This document shows, in pieces, positions 39,746 to 48,614 of a DNA stretch of 64,000 nucleotides (its first letter is position 1; every line of letters starts with the position of its first letter). The position numbers and the translations under genes were made by a program. The notes beneath the pieces are model-generated. The model worked only from the letters and a program-made list of their open reading frames with translations, was not told the origin of the DNA and made no database searches. The DNA comes from Streptomyces sp. 378 (GTDB taxonomy: Bacteria; Actinomycetota; Actinomycetes; Streptomycetales; Streptomycetaceae), in contig NZ_JASKMS010000038.1 in NCBI RefSeq assembly GCF_030124145.1, forward strand, positions 1-64,000, read 5' to 3'.

Positions 39746-42700
39746 TTGAGCGTGGTGCTGTTTCGCCGGCCTGCCCGCAGGCGCGGACCGGAGATGCCCG
39801 AAGGGCAATTGACCCTCCAGGAACCACCGGTGCTGTCCGAGACGGTTCCGGACACCTCGGCGATATGGACTTATTTGCCGATGGCGCTGATGTCGGTGTC
39901 GATGATGCTGATGTTCCTGCGCCCCGGCGGCGGCAACGGCGTCTTCATCTACCTGGCGATGGGCGTCATGGCGCTCTCCGCCGGTGCCATGCTGCTGGGC
40001 CAGCTGATGCGCCGCTCCAGCGAGCGCAAGCAACGCCTCAGAGGTGAACGCCGCGACTACCTCCGCTACCTGGCACAGATCCGCAAGCGGGTCCGGGCCA
40101 CCATCGTGGAACAGCAGCGGGCGTTCGCCTGGCGACACCCGGAACCCGCCTCGCTGCGCTCCCTGGCCCGCACCTCCCGACTGTGGGAACGCCGCCCCAC
40201 CGACGAGGACTTCGGCGAGGTGCGGCTCGCGGTCGGTGAGCAGCAGCTCGCGCTCACCCTGCAACCCGTCTCCACCCGCCCCGTGGAAGACCTCGAACCG
40301 CTCTGCGCACACGCCCTGCGCCGCTTCATCCGCGCCTACTCCACCATCCCGGAGCAGCCCCTCGGCCTCTACCTGCGCTCCTCGGCCCGGATCCTGCTGC
40401 GCCCCGAAGAAGCCTCCGGCGAGGCGTCGGCCGAGCCGGGCGCGACGGCCCACGCCGCCGGCACCCGGAGCGGCCACACCCCGGCCGGGGACGCGGGCGG
40501 CGAGGCCGTACGGTCCCTGGTACGGGCCGCGCTCGGCCAGCTCGCGGTCTTCCACGCCCCCGAGGAGCTGTGGCTCGCCGTCTGCGTCAGCGACGAACGC
40601 CGCCCCGACTGGGAGTGGGCCAAGTGGCTGCCGCACGCCCTGCACCCGCACGAGGAGGACGGCGCCGGCCAGGTCCGCCGCATCACCGCCGACCTCACCG
40701 AGCTGGACGACCTGCTCGGCGCCGAGTTCGCCGAACGGCCCGGCTTCGACCCGGACGCCCGCCCCGGCCGCGACGAGCCCTACACCGTCGTCGTCCTGGA
40801 CGGCGTCACCGTCCCCGAGGGACACCGATGGGAGGGGCACGGCTACCGCAACGCGGTGGTCCTCGACGTCTCCGGCGCGCTGCGCTGGCGGCCCGGCCGC
40901 AACACGCTGCGGATGACCGTCGGACCGGACCGCGTGAACCTGGTGCGCACCGACCGCAGCCGCAAGGAACGGTCGGTGCCGCTCGGCCGCCCCGACCGGC
41001 TCGGCCCGCTCGGCGCTCAGTCACTGGCCCGGCTGCTCACCGCACGCCGCATCAGCCTCGGCACCGACATCGCGCAGCCCCTGGACACCGACGTCGAACT
41101 GACCACCCTGCTCGGCATCAGCGACCTGCACCGGCACGACCCGCAGACCCTCTTCGCCCGGCACACCGGCTCCGCCCGGCTCCGGGTGCCCGTCGCGGTC
41201 GGCGTGGACGGCCGCCCGGTGGAGCTCGACATCAAGGAGTCCGCGCAGGGCGGCATGGGCCCGCACGGCATGCTCATCGGCGCCACCGGCTCCGGCAAGA
41301 GCGAGCTGCTGCGCACCCTCGTCCTCGGCCTGGCCCTGACCAACTCCTCCGAGACGCTCAACTTCGTCCTCGTCGACTTCAAGGGCGGCGCGACCTTCCT
41401 CGGCCTGGAGGAACTCCCGCACACCTCCGCCGTCATCACCAACCTCGCCGACGAAGTCGCCCTCGTCGAACGCATGCAGGACGCCCTGCACGGTGAACTC
41501 ATGCGCCGCCAGGAGCTCCTGCGCTCCGCCGGCAACTACACCTCCGCCCTTGAGTACGAACGCGCCCGCGCCGCCGGAACCGACCTGACCCCGCTGCCCA
41601 GCCTGTTCGTCGTGGTCGACGAGTTCAGCGAACTGCTCTCCGCACACCGTGAGTTCATGGACCTGTTCGTCATGATCGGCCGCCTCGGCCGCTCCCTCGG
41701 AGTGCACCTGCTGCTCGCCTCGCAGCGCCTGGACGAAGGCCGCATGCACCAGCTGGAGAGCCACCTGTCGTACCGCATCGGCCTGCGTACCTTCTCCGCC
41801 ATGGAGAGCCGCGGCGTGCTCGGGGTCCCGGACGCCTACCAGCTTCCCGCCCAGCCCGGCAGCGGCTACCTGAAGTCCGGCGTCGAGGCACTGACCCGTT
41901 TCCGCGCCGCCTACTCCTCCGGCACCTACCGCCGACGCACCGGAGCGGTGGTGCAGGCCCGGGTGGCCAGCCAGGTCGTGCCCTGGACCAGCGGCTGGGT
42001 CGTGCCCCGCACCCTTGAGCCGGCACCCGAACCCGAGCCGGAGACCAAGGAGACCGGCGACGAGGAGACCCTCCTCGACGTGGCCCTGGACCGGCTGCGC
42101 GACTCCGGCCCCGCCGCCCACCAGGTGTGGCTGCCGCCGCTGGACTGGCCCTCCCCGCTGGACGCCCTGCTGCCCGGCATCGCCCCCGACCCCGAGCGCG
42201 GCCTCACCGCCACCGGCTGGCCCGGCACCGGCAGGCTGCGCGTCCCCGTCGGCCTGGTCGACAAGCCCTTCGAGCAGCGCCGCGACCCGCTGATCGTGGA
42301 CCTGTCCGGGGCCGGCGGCCACGTCGCCGTCGCCGGCGGCTCGCAGAGCGGCAAGTCCACCCTCGCCCGCACCCTGATCAGCGCCCTCGCCCTCACCCAC
42401 ACCCCGGCCGAGATCCAGTTCTACTGCCTCGACTTCGGCGGCGGCGGCCTCTCCCAGCTCGCCGGTCTGCCGCACGTCGGCGGTGTCGCGGCGCGGCTCA
42501 ACCCGGAGCGGGTGCACCGGGCCGTCGCCGAGGTGATGACGCTGCTCGCCCGCCGCGAGCAGTTCTTCGTCGACCACACCCTCGACTCGATGCAGTCCTA
42601 CCGGCGCCGCCGGGCCGCCGGGGAGTTCCCCGACGAGCCCTTCGGCGACGTCTTCATGGTGGTCGACGGCTGGTCCACGGTCCGTCAGGACTACGACGAC

Positions 42701-43822
42701 CTGATCCCCAAGTTCAACGAACTCGCCGCCCGCGGCCTCAACTACGGCATCCACCTGCTCATCACCACCACCCGCTGGGTGGAGCTGTCCGCCCAGGTCC
42801 GCGACCAGGCCGCCACCCGCCTCGAACTGCGGATGGGCGACCCGATGGACTCCGAGGTCGACACCCGCAAGGCCCGCTCGGTGCCGCGCAGCGGCGGTCG
42901 CGGCATCACCGCGGACACCAAGATGCACTTCCTGGCCGGCCTGCCCCGCCTCGACGGCAGCGGCTCCCTCGACGACCTCGGCGACGGCGTCTCCCACCTC
43001 GTCGCCGAGGTCTCGCGGCACTGGTCCGGCGCGTCCGCCCCGCAGATCCGGATGCTGCCCCACCGGCTGCCGCTGGCGGAACTGCCCGCGCCCGAGGCCA
43101 CCGAGGGCGGCGGCATGCGCCTGCCGCTCGGCATCGACCAGGACGCCCTGGAGCCGGTCTGGCACGACTTCAGCCGCACCCCGCACCTGATCGTGGTCGG
43201 TGACACCGAGAGCGGAAAGACCAACCTGCTGCGCCGCGTCACCGAGGGCATCACCGCCCGCTACGCCCCCAACGAGGCGAAGATCATCGTGGTGGACTAC
43301 CGGCGCACCCTGGTGGACACCGTCCCCGAGGAGTACCGCATCGGGCACGTGATCTCCCTGGACAACCTCAAGGAGACCGTCGAGGGCGCCGCCCGCGCCA
43401 TGAAGACCCGCATCCCCGGCGCCGACATCGCCCCGGCGCGGATGCGCCAGTGCGACTGGTGGACCGGCCCGCGCCTGTTCATCCTCGTCGACGACTACGA
43501 CATGGTCTCCGGCAACTCCTTCCAGAGTCCCTTCGAGCCGCTCTTCGAACACCTCACCCTCGGCTTCGAGATGGGCCTGCACCTGGTCGTCGCCCGCAGC
43601 GCCATGGGAGCCGGCCGCGGTCTGAGCGATGGCCTGCTGCGCCGCCTGGACGAGGCCAACAACCCGGCCGTCCTGCTGTCCTGCCCGCCCACCGAGGGCC
43701 GGCTGTTCGGCAACGCCAAGCCGCGCAACCTCCCCCCGGGCCGGGCCCTGCACATCGCCCGCCGCCGCGAACGGCTGATGCAGACGGCGCTGGTGGAGGG
43801 GACCGAGGGGCAGCAGGCCTGA
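39746..43822 (+). CDS. eccC: Type VII secretion ATPase EccC (fused EccCa/EccCb)
   Basis: 1,358 residues from the TTG at 39746, chosen because CGGAGG lies ten bases upstream and the N-terminus SVVLFRRPARRRGPEMPEG is typical of actinobacterial EccC. Two transmembrane helices lie at ~45-95 (YLPMALMSVSMMLMF; FIYLAMGVMALSAGAMLLG). Three FtsK/SpoIIIE-type ATPase domains carry Walker A motifs GATGSGKS (512-519), GGSQSGKS (864-871) and GDTESGKT (1152-1159), and Walker B-like strands such as LPSLFVVVDEF and FGDVFMVVDG. The first domain powers export; the others bind WXG100 signal sequences. It is a single-chain version of the split EccCa/EccCb of some mycobacterial systems. Confidence 0.96.
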   Translation: MSVVLFRRPARRRGPEMPEGQLTLQEPPVLSETVPDTSAIWTYLPMALMSVSMMLMFLRPGGGNGVFIYLAMGVMALSAGAMLLGQLMRRSSERKQRLRGERRDYLRYLAQIRKRVRATIVEQQRAFAWRHPEPASLRSLARTSRLWERRPTDEDFGEVRLAVGEQQLALTLQPVSTRPVEDLEPLCAHALRRFIRAYSTIPEQPLGLYLRSSARILLRPEEASGEASAEPGATAHAAGTRSGHTPAGDAGGEAVRSLVRAALGQLAVFHAPEELWLAVCVSDERRPDWEWAKWLPHALHPHEEDGAGQVRRITADLTELDDLLGAEFAERPGFDPDARPGRDEPYTVVVLDGVTVPEGHRWEGHGYRNAVVLDVSGALRWRPGRNTLRMTVGPDRVNLVRTDRSRKERSVPLGRPDRLGPLGAQSLARLLTARRISLGTDIAQPLDTDVELTTLLGISDLHRHDPQTLFARHTGSARLRVPVAVGVDGRPVELDIKESAQGGMGPHGMLIGATGSGKSELLRTLVLGLALTNSSETLNFVLVDFKGGATFLGLEELPHTSAVITNLADEVALVERMQDALHGELMRRQELLRSAGNYTSALEYERARAAGTDLTPLPSLFVVVDEFSELLSAHREFMDLFVMIGRLGRSLGVHLLLASQRLDEGRMHQLESHLSYRIGLRTFSAMESRGVLGVPDAYQLPAQPGSGYLKSGVEALTRFRAAYSSGTYRRRTGAVVQARVASQVVPWTSGWVVPRTLEPAPEPEPETKETGDEETLLDVALDRLRDSGPAAHQVWLPPLDWPSPLDALLPGIAPDPERGLTATGWPGTGRLRVPVGLVDKPFEQRRDPLIVDLSGAGGHVAVAGGSQSGKSTLARTLISALALTHTPAEIQFYCLDFGGGGLSQLAGLPHVGGVAARLNPERVHRAVAEVMTLLARREQFFVDHTLDSMQSYRRRRAAGEFPDEPFGDVFMVVDGWSTVRQDYDDLIPKFNELAARGLNYGIHLLITTTRWVELSAQVRDQAATRLELRMGDPMDSEVDTRKARSVPRSGGRGITADTKMHFLAGLPRLDGSGSLDDLGDGVSHLVAEVSRHWSGASAPQIRMLPHRLPLAELPAPEATEGGGMRLPLGIDQDALEPVWHDFSRTPHLIVVGDTESGKTNLLRRVTEGITARYAPNEAKIIVVDYRRTLVDTVPEEYRIGHVISLDNLKETVEGAARAMKTRIPGADIAPARMRQCDWWTGPRLFILVDDYDMVSGNSFQSPFEPLFEHLTLGFEMGLHLVVARSAMGAGRGLSDGLLRRLDEANNPAVLLSCPPTEGRLFGNAKPRNLPPGRALHIARRRERLMQTALVEGTEGQQA

Positions 43823-43854
43823 GACGGCCCCGCACATCGGGATCACACACGGAC

Positions 43855-43883
43855 AGCGGGGGCCACCACAGGTGGCCCCCGCT
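43855..43883. terminator. Perfect bidirectional terminator hairpin between eccC and mycP
   Basis: A perfect 13-bp stem (43855-43867 with 43871-43883) with a three-base loop, 33 bp after the eccC stop and 29 bp from the mycP stop, followed by CGGGGGTTTC. The convergent position makes a shared terminator very likely. Confidence 0.8.
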
Positions 43884-43911
43884 CGGGGGTTTCAGCGCCC
43901 TCGTGACCGGC

Positions 43912-45156
43912 TCACCGACGGCCCGCCTCCCCCGGACCCGCCGCCCGCCAGCCGCGCGCCCGGGCACGCGGGAGGGCGAACACCGCCCACAGGACGCCGA
44001 GCACGGCGGCGCCGCCCAGGAGGACGAAGAGCGCGGCACGGTCGGAGGCGCGATCGGCGGCGGAGGTGTCGCGCAGGGCCACGGGACGCGCGCCGCTGTC
44101 GCCGCGTGAAGACCGCGGGGAGTCGCCGAGGACAGCCGTGACGGCGGCGTACGGATCCAGTTGGGGGAGGTCGGCGGGGTAGGCGGTGGCGGTCAGACGG
44201 CGGGTGACGGCGGCGGGGGAGGCGTCGGGGTGCGTGGCGCGCACGACCGCCGCGGTGCCGGCGGCGTAGGCGGTGGCCACCGAGGCGCCGCCGCCGAGAT
44301 AGTGACCGTCGCCGCGCGGACCGCCCGAGACCACACCGGCACCGGGGGCGGCCAGGTCGATGCCCCCGGTGCGCAGCGCGCCCTCGGGGCGGGCCCCGTC
44401 GGGCAGCATGTCGGCGACCGACAGGACACCGGGTTCACCGGCCGGCCAGTAGGTGCGGGCCGGGATGTCGTCGCCCGTGCCCCGGGACGGCGGGTCCGGC
44501 GTGGCGGCCGCGAGCACCACCGCGCCCGTGCGGCGGGCGTCGGCCACCGCGCGGGTCAGCTCGGCGTCGCGGCGGGGCAGGGCCACCGCGACCGCGATCA
44601 CCCCGGCATCGGCCCGGGTCGCCTCGCGCACCGCGGCCGCGACCAGGCCCGCGTCCGCCCGACCGCGTTCGTCGGTCCCCCGCAGGGCCAGGACCTTCGC
44701 AGCCGGGGCGACGCCGGCCAGGCCCGGTGCGTCCCCGCCGGTTCCGGCGATCAGCCCGGCCAGGAAGGTGCCGTGCCCCACGCAGTCGGCACCGGCCGCG
44801 CCCCGGGCGGTGACGCGGCCGTCGAGTCCGGCGGCGTCGGCGACCACCCCGGTGTCGATCAGGGCGACCGTCACGCCCGCGCCGGTGCCGTGCCGGCGCA
44901 GCCGGTCCAGGTCCAGTCGTTGCCGCGACCAGTCCTGCTTCTTCGCCCGCTCGCCGGAGGCGGGGGTGCAGGCCGCCTGCTCGGCGTCCGGGTCGAGCTG
45001 GGAGGGCATCCCGGGCAGTCGCTGGCCCTTCCCGTCGGCCGCGGGCAGGAAGGACGGCGGTACGGCGTGCGCCGGGCCGGCCAGGGGCAGCAGCAGGGCG
45101 GCGGTGAGACCGGCTCCGGACAGCAGACGGGCGGTCCCGCGCACGGGCGACTTCAT
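43912..45156 (-). CDS. mycP: Mycosin-type subtilisin protease MycP
   Basis: 414 residues from the ATG at 45156, overlapping the upstream stop as ATGA (translational coupling). Signal peptide ~1-31 (LLSGAGLTAALLLPLAGPAHA), S8 protease domain ~90-345 with Asp101 (ALIDTGV), His128 (CVGHGTFLAGLIAG) and Ser292 (GASVATAYAAGTAAV), and a C-terminal transmembrane anchor (~383-403, AALFVLLGGAAVLGVLWAVF). Mycosins are essential parts of ESX systems and sit over the pore on the outer face of the membrane. The normal AAGN oxyanion motif reads AAATPD here, so the oxyanion Asn appears to be missing and activity may be reduced. Confidence 0.92.
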   Translation of the reverse strand: MKSPVRGTARLLSGAGLTAALLLPLAGPAHAVPPSFLPAADGKGQRLPGMPSQLDPDAEQAACTPASGERAKKQDWSRQRLDLDRLRRHGTGAGVTVALIDTGVVADAAGLDGRVTARGAAGADCVGHGTFLAGLIAGTGGDAPGLAGVAPAAKVLALRGTDERGRADAGLVAAAVREATRADAGVIAVAVALPRRDAELTRAVADARRTGAVVLAAATPDPPSRGTGDDIPARTYWPAGEPGVLSVADMLPDGARPEGALRTGGIDLAAPGAGVVSGGPRGDGHYLGGGASVATAYAAGTAAVVRATHPDASPAAVTRRLTATAYPADLPQLDPYAAVTAVLGDSPRSSRGDSGARPVALRDTSAADRASDRAALFVLLGGAAVLGVLWAVFALPRARARGWRAAGPGEAGRR

Positions 45157-48100
45157 CGGGGTGCCGCCTTCGAAGCCGCCGCCGTGACGTCCTCGGGCAG
45201 GAGGATGCGCAGGTCGTCCAGAGTGGGCGCGGCCAGCGAGCTGAGCCGTCCGGCCTGCCGGGTGACCATCGACTCGACCACCTGGCGGGCCAGCCGGGCG
45301 TTGCCGAAGGAGCGGTCCCGGGGCAGCGTGTCGAAGTACTCCTTGAGCAGCGGCCCGGTGCCCGGACCGCACTCGTAGCCCATGCTCGCGGCCTGGGTGC
45401 GCACGATGGTGACCAGTTCCTCGGAGGAGTAGTCGGCGAAGGCGATCCGGCGCGGGAAGCGCGAGGACAGGCCGGGGTTGGAGGCGAGGAAGCGTTCCAT
45501 CTCGTCGGTGTAGCCGGCGACGATGACGACCACCTCGTCGCGGTGGTCCTCCATCAGCTTCAGCAGGGTGTCCACCGCTTCCTGGCCGAAGTCGGCCCCG
45601 CCCTCGCGCGGGGTGAGGGTGTAGGCCTCGTCGATGAACAGCACGCCGCCCCTGGCCCGTTCGAAGACCTCACGGGTCAGTTGTGCGGTGTGCCCGATGT
45701 AGCGGCCCACCAGGTCGGCGCGGGCCGCCTCGACCAGCTGGCCCCGTTCCAGGATGCCGAGCTGCGACAGGATCTCCCCGTAGAGCCGGGCGACGGTGGT
45801 CTTGCCGGTGCCGGGCGGGCCGGTGAACACCAGATGGTGGCTGAGCGAGGGAACCGGCAGTCCGGCGGCCGCGCGATGGCGGGCCGTCGTGATCAGGTTG
45901 ACGAGGTCCGCGACGTCGCGCTTCACCTCGGCCAGACCCACCATGTCGCCGAGACGCGTCAGCGGGTCGTCCTCGGCAGCGGTGGTCTCGCCGGCCTTCG
46001 CGCCGGCGGTGGCGGAGACGTCCTCCGGCAGCAGCAGCCGCAGGTCGTGCTCGCCGACCTGCGGCAGGGAGGCGAGCCGGACCGCCTGGCGGTCCACCAT
46101 CTCCTCGAACACCCCGCGCGCGGCACGGCCGTTGCCGAAACCGGCGTCCCGGGGCATCGCCTCGAAGTGCGCGGCCAGCGCCTCCGCGGTGCCCTCACCC
46201 AGCTCGTACTGGTGCTGGGCGCACATGTTCTCCATGATCGCGACCAGTTCGGGCACCGAGTAGTTCTCGAACTGCACCGTGCGGGAGAACCGCGAGGCCA
46301 GACCCGGGTTGGAGCTCAGGAAGGACTCCATCTCGCGGGAATAACCGGCGGCGACCACCACCACGTCGTCGCGGTGGTCCTCCATCAGCTTCAGCAGGGT
46401 GTCCACGGCCTCGCGGCCGAAGTCGGCGCCGCCGTTGCCGCTGTCCGAGGTCAGCGTGTACGCCTCGTCGATGAACAGCACGCCGCCGAGGGCCCGTTGG
46501 AAGGTCTCGGTGGTCTTGATGGCGGTCCCGCCGACGACCTGGGCGACCAGGTCCGCGCGGGAGACCTCCACCAGGTGCCCGCTGCGCAGCGACCCCAGCT
46601 CGGCCAGGATCGACCCGTACAGGCGCGCCACGGTGGTCTTGCCGGTGCCGGGCGGCCCGGCGAATACGAGGTGGCGGCTCATCGGCGGAGCCGCCATGCC
46701 GAGCTGCTCACGCCGCTGGGCGAGCTGCGTCAGGTTCACCAGGGTGCGCACCTGCTGCTTGACGTTCTCCAGGCCGATCAGCGCGTTGAGGGCGCCCAGC
46801 GGGCCGTCGGCACGGTCGGTCGGGGGAGCGTCCGCCGCGCCGGATCCGGCCGGGTCGGTGTTCTCCGCGCTGCCGGTGCCCCAGGCGTCCCGCTTGCCGT
46901 TGCCGGTGCTGGTCAGGCCCTCCACGGCGAGCCGTTCCCCGGGGGCGGTCTGCACCAGGCCGCCGCCCTCGTTCTCCCGGGCCAGGCAGTTGACCAGCGA
47001 GACGGGCGCGGTGGACTCCACCCGGAACCCGTCCTGGGCGCCGCCGGTGACCTCGCAGCCGCTGAGCGAGGCCAGCGCGCCCTCGCGGAGCAGGAAGCCG
47101 TGCCCCTGGGGGGCGTGCACCGCCGTGCGGTTGGCGGTCAGCTCACCGCCGGCGGCGACCACCACCCCTTCCTCGCCGGACATCTCGATGCGGAAGTCGC
47201 GGACGGTGACGTTCCCGCCGTCCTCGACGACCAGGCCACTGGTGGCGGTGTCGGACACCCCGCCACCGGCCAGGTAGAGGGTGCTGCCGGAGGCCACCCG
47301 CACCCCGGCGCCCTTCGGCCGGACGACCTCGCAGTCCTCGGCGCGCCCGCGGGCGTCCTTGGTGGCCGTAAGGCCGTCCCCGGAGGGCTCCACCAGCCGG
47401 GCCCGGCGCAGCAGCGGGTCGGCACCGCCGCGCACCAGGACCGCCGGCGCGCCGCCGATCACTTCGAGACGGTCCAGTTCCGGCGCCGAGTCCTCCTCCA
47501 GGAGCAGCCCGGTCTGGTCGCAGTCGCGGACCGTGAAGCCGGTGAGCGCCGGGGAGGCGGCCCCGGCGACTCTCAGGGCCGCACCCTGCGCGCCGTCCAC
47601 CCAGCAGTCCTCGAAGGTGCCCCGGGCCCGGTCGGTGACCAGCACGGCGTGCCCGCGGGTGCGGGAGACGCGGCAGCGGCGCAGCACCGGGTCGGTGCCG
47701 GCGGCCAGCGTGATCCCGTTCCCGGAGGCCCCGGTGACGCGCACGTCCTCCAGCGTCGTACGGCCCGCGCTGCTCAGGTGCAGCCCGGTACTGGTGTCGT
47801 GCACCACGGTGCGGATCACCGACAGGGAACTGTTCTGCTCCAGCGCCAGGGAGGGCTTGTCGGTGGAGGACAGGTCACAGTCCTCGACGGTGCCGCGGGA
47901 CTCGCCGTTGGCCAGCAGGCCGTTGCCGCGGGCGTCGCGTACGGTGCAGCCGCGGATGCGTGCCTCACCCTGCTCGGCGAGAACCACCCCGCTGGTGCCC
48001 AGGTGCTCGAAGGTGCAGGACTCCAGAGTGGTGGGCGTGGTCGAGGTGACGACGACTCCCGCCCCCTGCGCGTTGCTCACCCGGCACTCCCGCAGCGCGA

Positions 48101-48470
48101 GCGAGCCGGTGCCCCCGGCCAGCATCGCGGTCCAGGCGGCGCCGACGACCTCGCAGCCGTCCAGCGCGGCCTGCCCGCGCCGCACGTCCACGGCCGGCTG
48201 CTCGGCGTCACCGCCGCGCAGGGTCAGTTCGGAGAGCATCACGGCGTCGGCACGCAGCGCGAGCACGGTGCCCGAACGCGGCCTGATCTCCACGGTGCCC
48301 CGCCCCTCGGCGGCGGCGAGGGTGACCCGGGTGTGGATCACCAGATTCTCCGCGTACGTCCCCGGCCGGACGCTGATGAGCGCGCCGGTGCGGGCAGCCG
48401 AGAGTGCCTCACCGATCGTCCGGTAGCGGTCCCGGTCTCCCGGACCGACCGTCAGTACCTGGCGCGACAC
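45153..48470 (-). CDS. Beta-helix / tandem AAA ATPase (EccA-like, CbxX type)
   Basis: 1,105 residues. Residues ~1-520 are a right-handed parallel beta-helix of ~23-residue rungs (for example VTLAAAEGRGTVEIRPRSG, GCEVVGAAWTAMLAGGTGS). Two CbxX/CfqX-type AAA domains follow, with Walker A GPPGTGKTTVARLYG at ~602 and ~886 and Walker B VLFIDEAYTLT in each. Mycobacterial EccA has a TPR-like N-terminal domain and one AAA domain; here a beta-helix and two AAA domains take their place. It is probably a cytosolic ATPase that handles T7SS substrates. The stop overlaps the mycP start, so the two are one operon. Confidence 0.9.
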   Translation of the reverse strand: MSRQVLTVGPGDRDRYRTIGEALSAARTGALISVRPGTYAENLVIHTRVTLAAAEGRGTVEIRPRSGTVLALRADAVMLSELTLRGGDAEQPAVDVRRGQAALDGCEVVGAAWTAMLAGGTGSLALRECRVSNAQGAGVVVTSTTPTTLESCTFEHLGTSGVVLAEQGEARIRGCTVRDARGNGLLANGESRGTVEDCDLSSTDKPSLALEQNSSLSVIRTVVHDTSTGLHLSSAGRTTLEDVRVTGASGNGITLAAGTDPVLRRCRVSRTRGHAVLVTDRARGTFEDCWVDGAQGAALRVAGAASPALTGFTVRDCDQTGLLLEEDSAPELDRLEVIGGAPAVLVRGGADPLLRRARLVEPSGDGLTATKDARGRAEDCEVVRPKGAGVRVASGSTLYLAGGGVSDTATSGLVVEDGGNVTVRDFRIEMSGEEGVVVAAGGELTANRTAVHAPQGHGFLLREGALASLSGCEVTGGAQDGFRVESTAPVSLVNCLARENEGGGLVQTAPGERLAVEGLTSTGNGKRDAWGTGSAENTDPAGSGAADAPPTDRADGPLGALNALIGLENVKQQVRTLVNLTQLAQRREQLGMAAPPMSRHLVFAGPPGTGKTTVARLYGSILAELGSLRSGHLVEVSRADLVAQVVGGTAIKTTETFQRALGGVLFIDEAYTLTSDSGNGGADFGREAVDTLLKLMEDHRDDVVVVAAGYSREMESFLSSNPGLASRFSRTVQFENYSVPELVAIMENMCAQHQYELGEGTAEALAAHFEAMPRDAGFGNGRAARGVFEEMVDRQAVRLASLPQVGEHDLRLLLPEDVSATAGAKAGETTAAEDDPLTRLGDMVGLAEVKRDVADLVNLITTARHRAAAGLPVPSLSHHLVFTGPPGTGKTTVARLYGEILSQLGILERGQLVEAARADLVGRYIGHTAQLTREVFERARGGVLFIDEAYTLTPREGGADFGQEAVDTLLKLMEDHRDEVVVIVAGYTDEMERFLASNPGLSSRFPRRIAFADYSSEELVTIVRTQAASMGYECGPGTGPLLKEYFDTLPRDRSFGNARLARQVVESMVTRQAGRLSSLAAPTLDDLRILLPEDVTAAASKAAPR

Positions 48471-48614
48471 GCACCAACCTCCTTGCTACGGCGTCGTCTT
48501 CAGCGTCCGCCCCGCTCGACCGGGGGCGCGTGTCGGCGAGCCGACGGTGCCCTCATGTCTCGCCCCTGGGCGGGCGGGTGCCGGGAGCGGTGCTCCCGGC
48601 CCGGAAGCGTCCGG

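Noticed and set aside
41021..43846. 941-codon minus-strand open frame opposite eccC
   Set aside because: Antisense shadow of three conserved ATPase domains; its composition is not protein-like.
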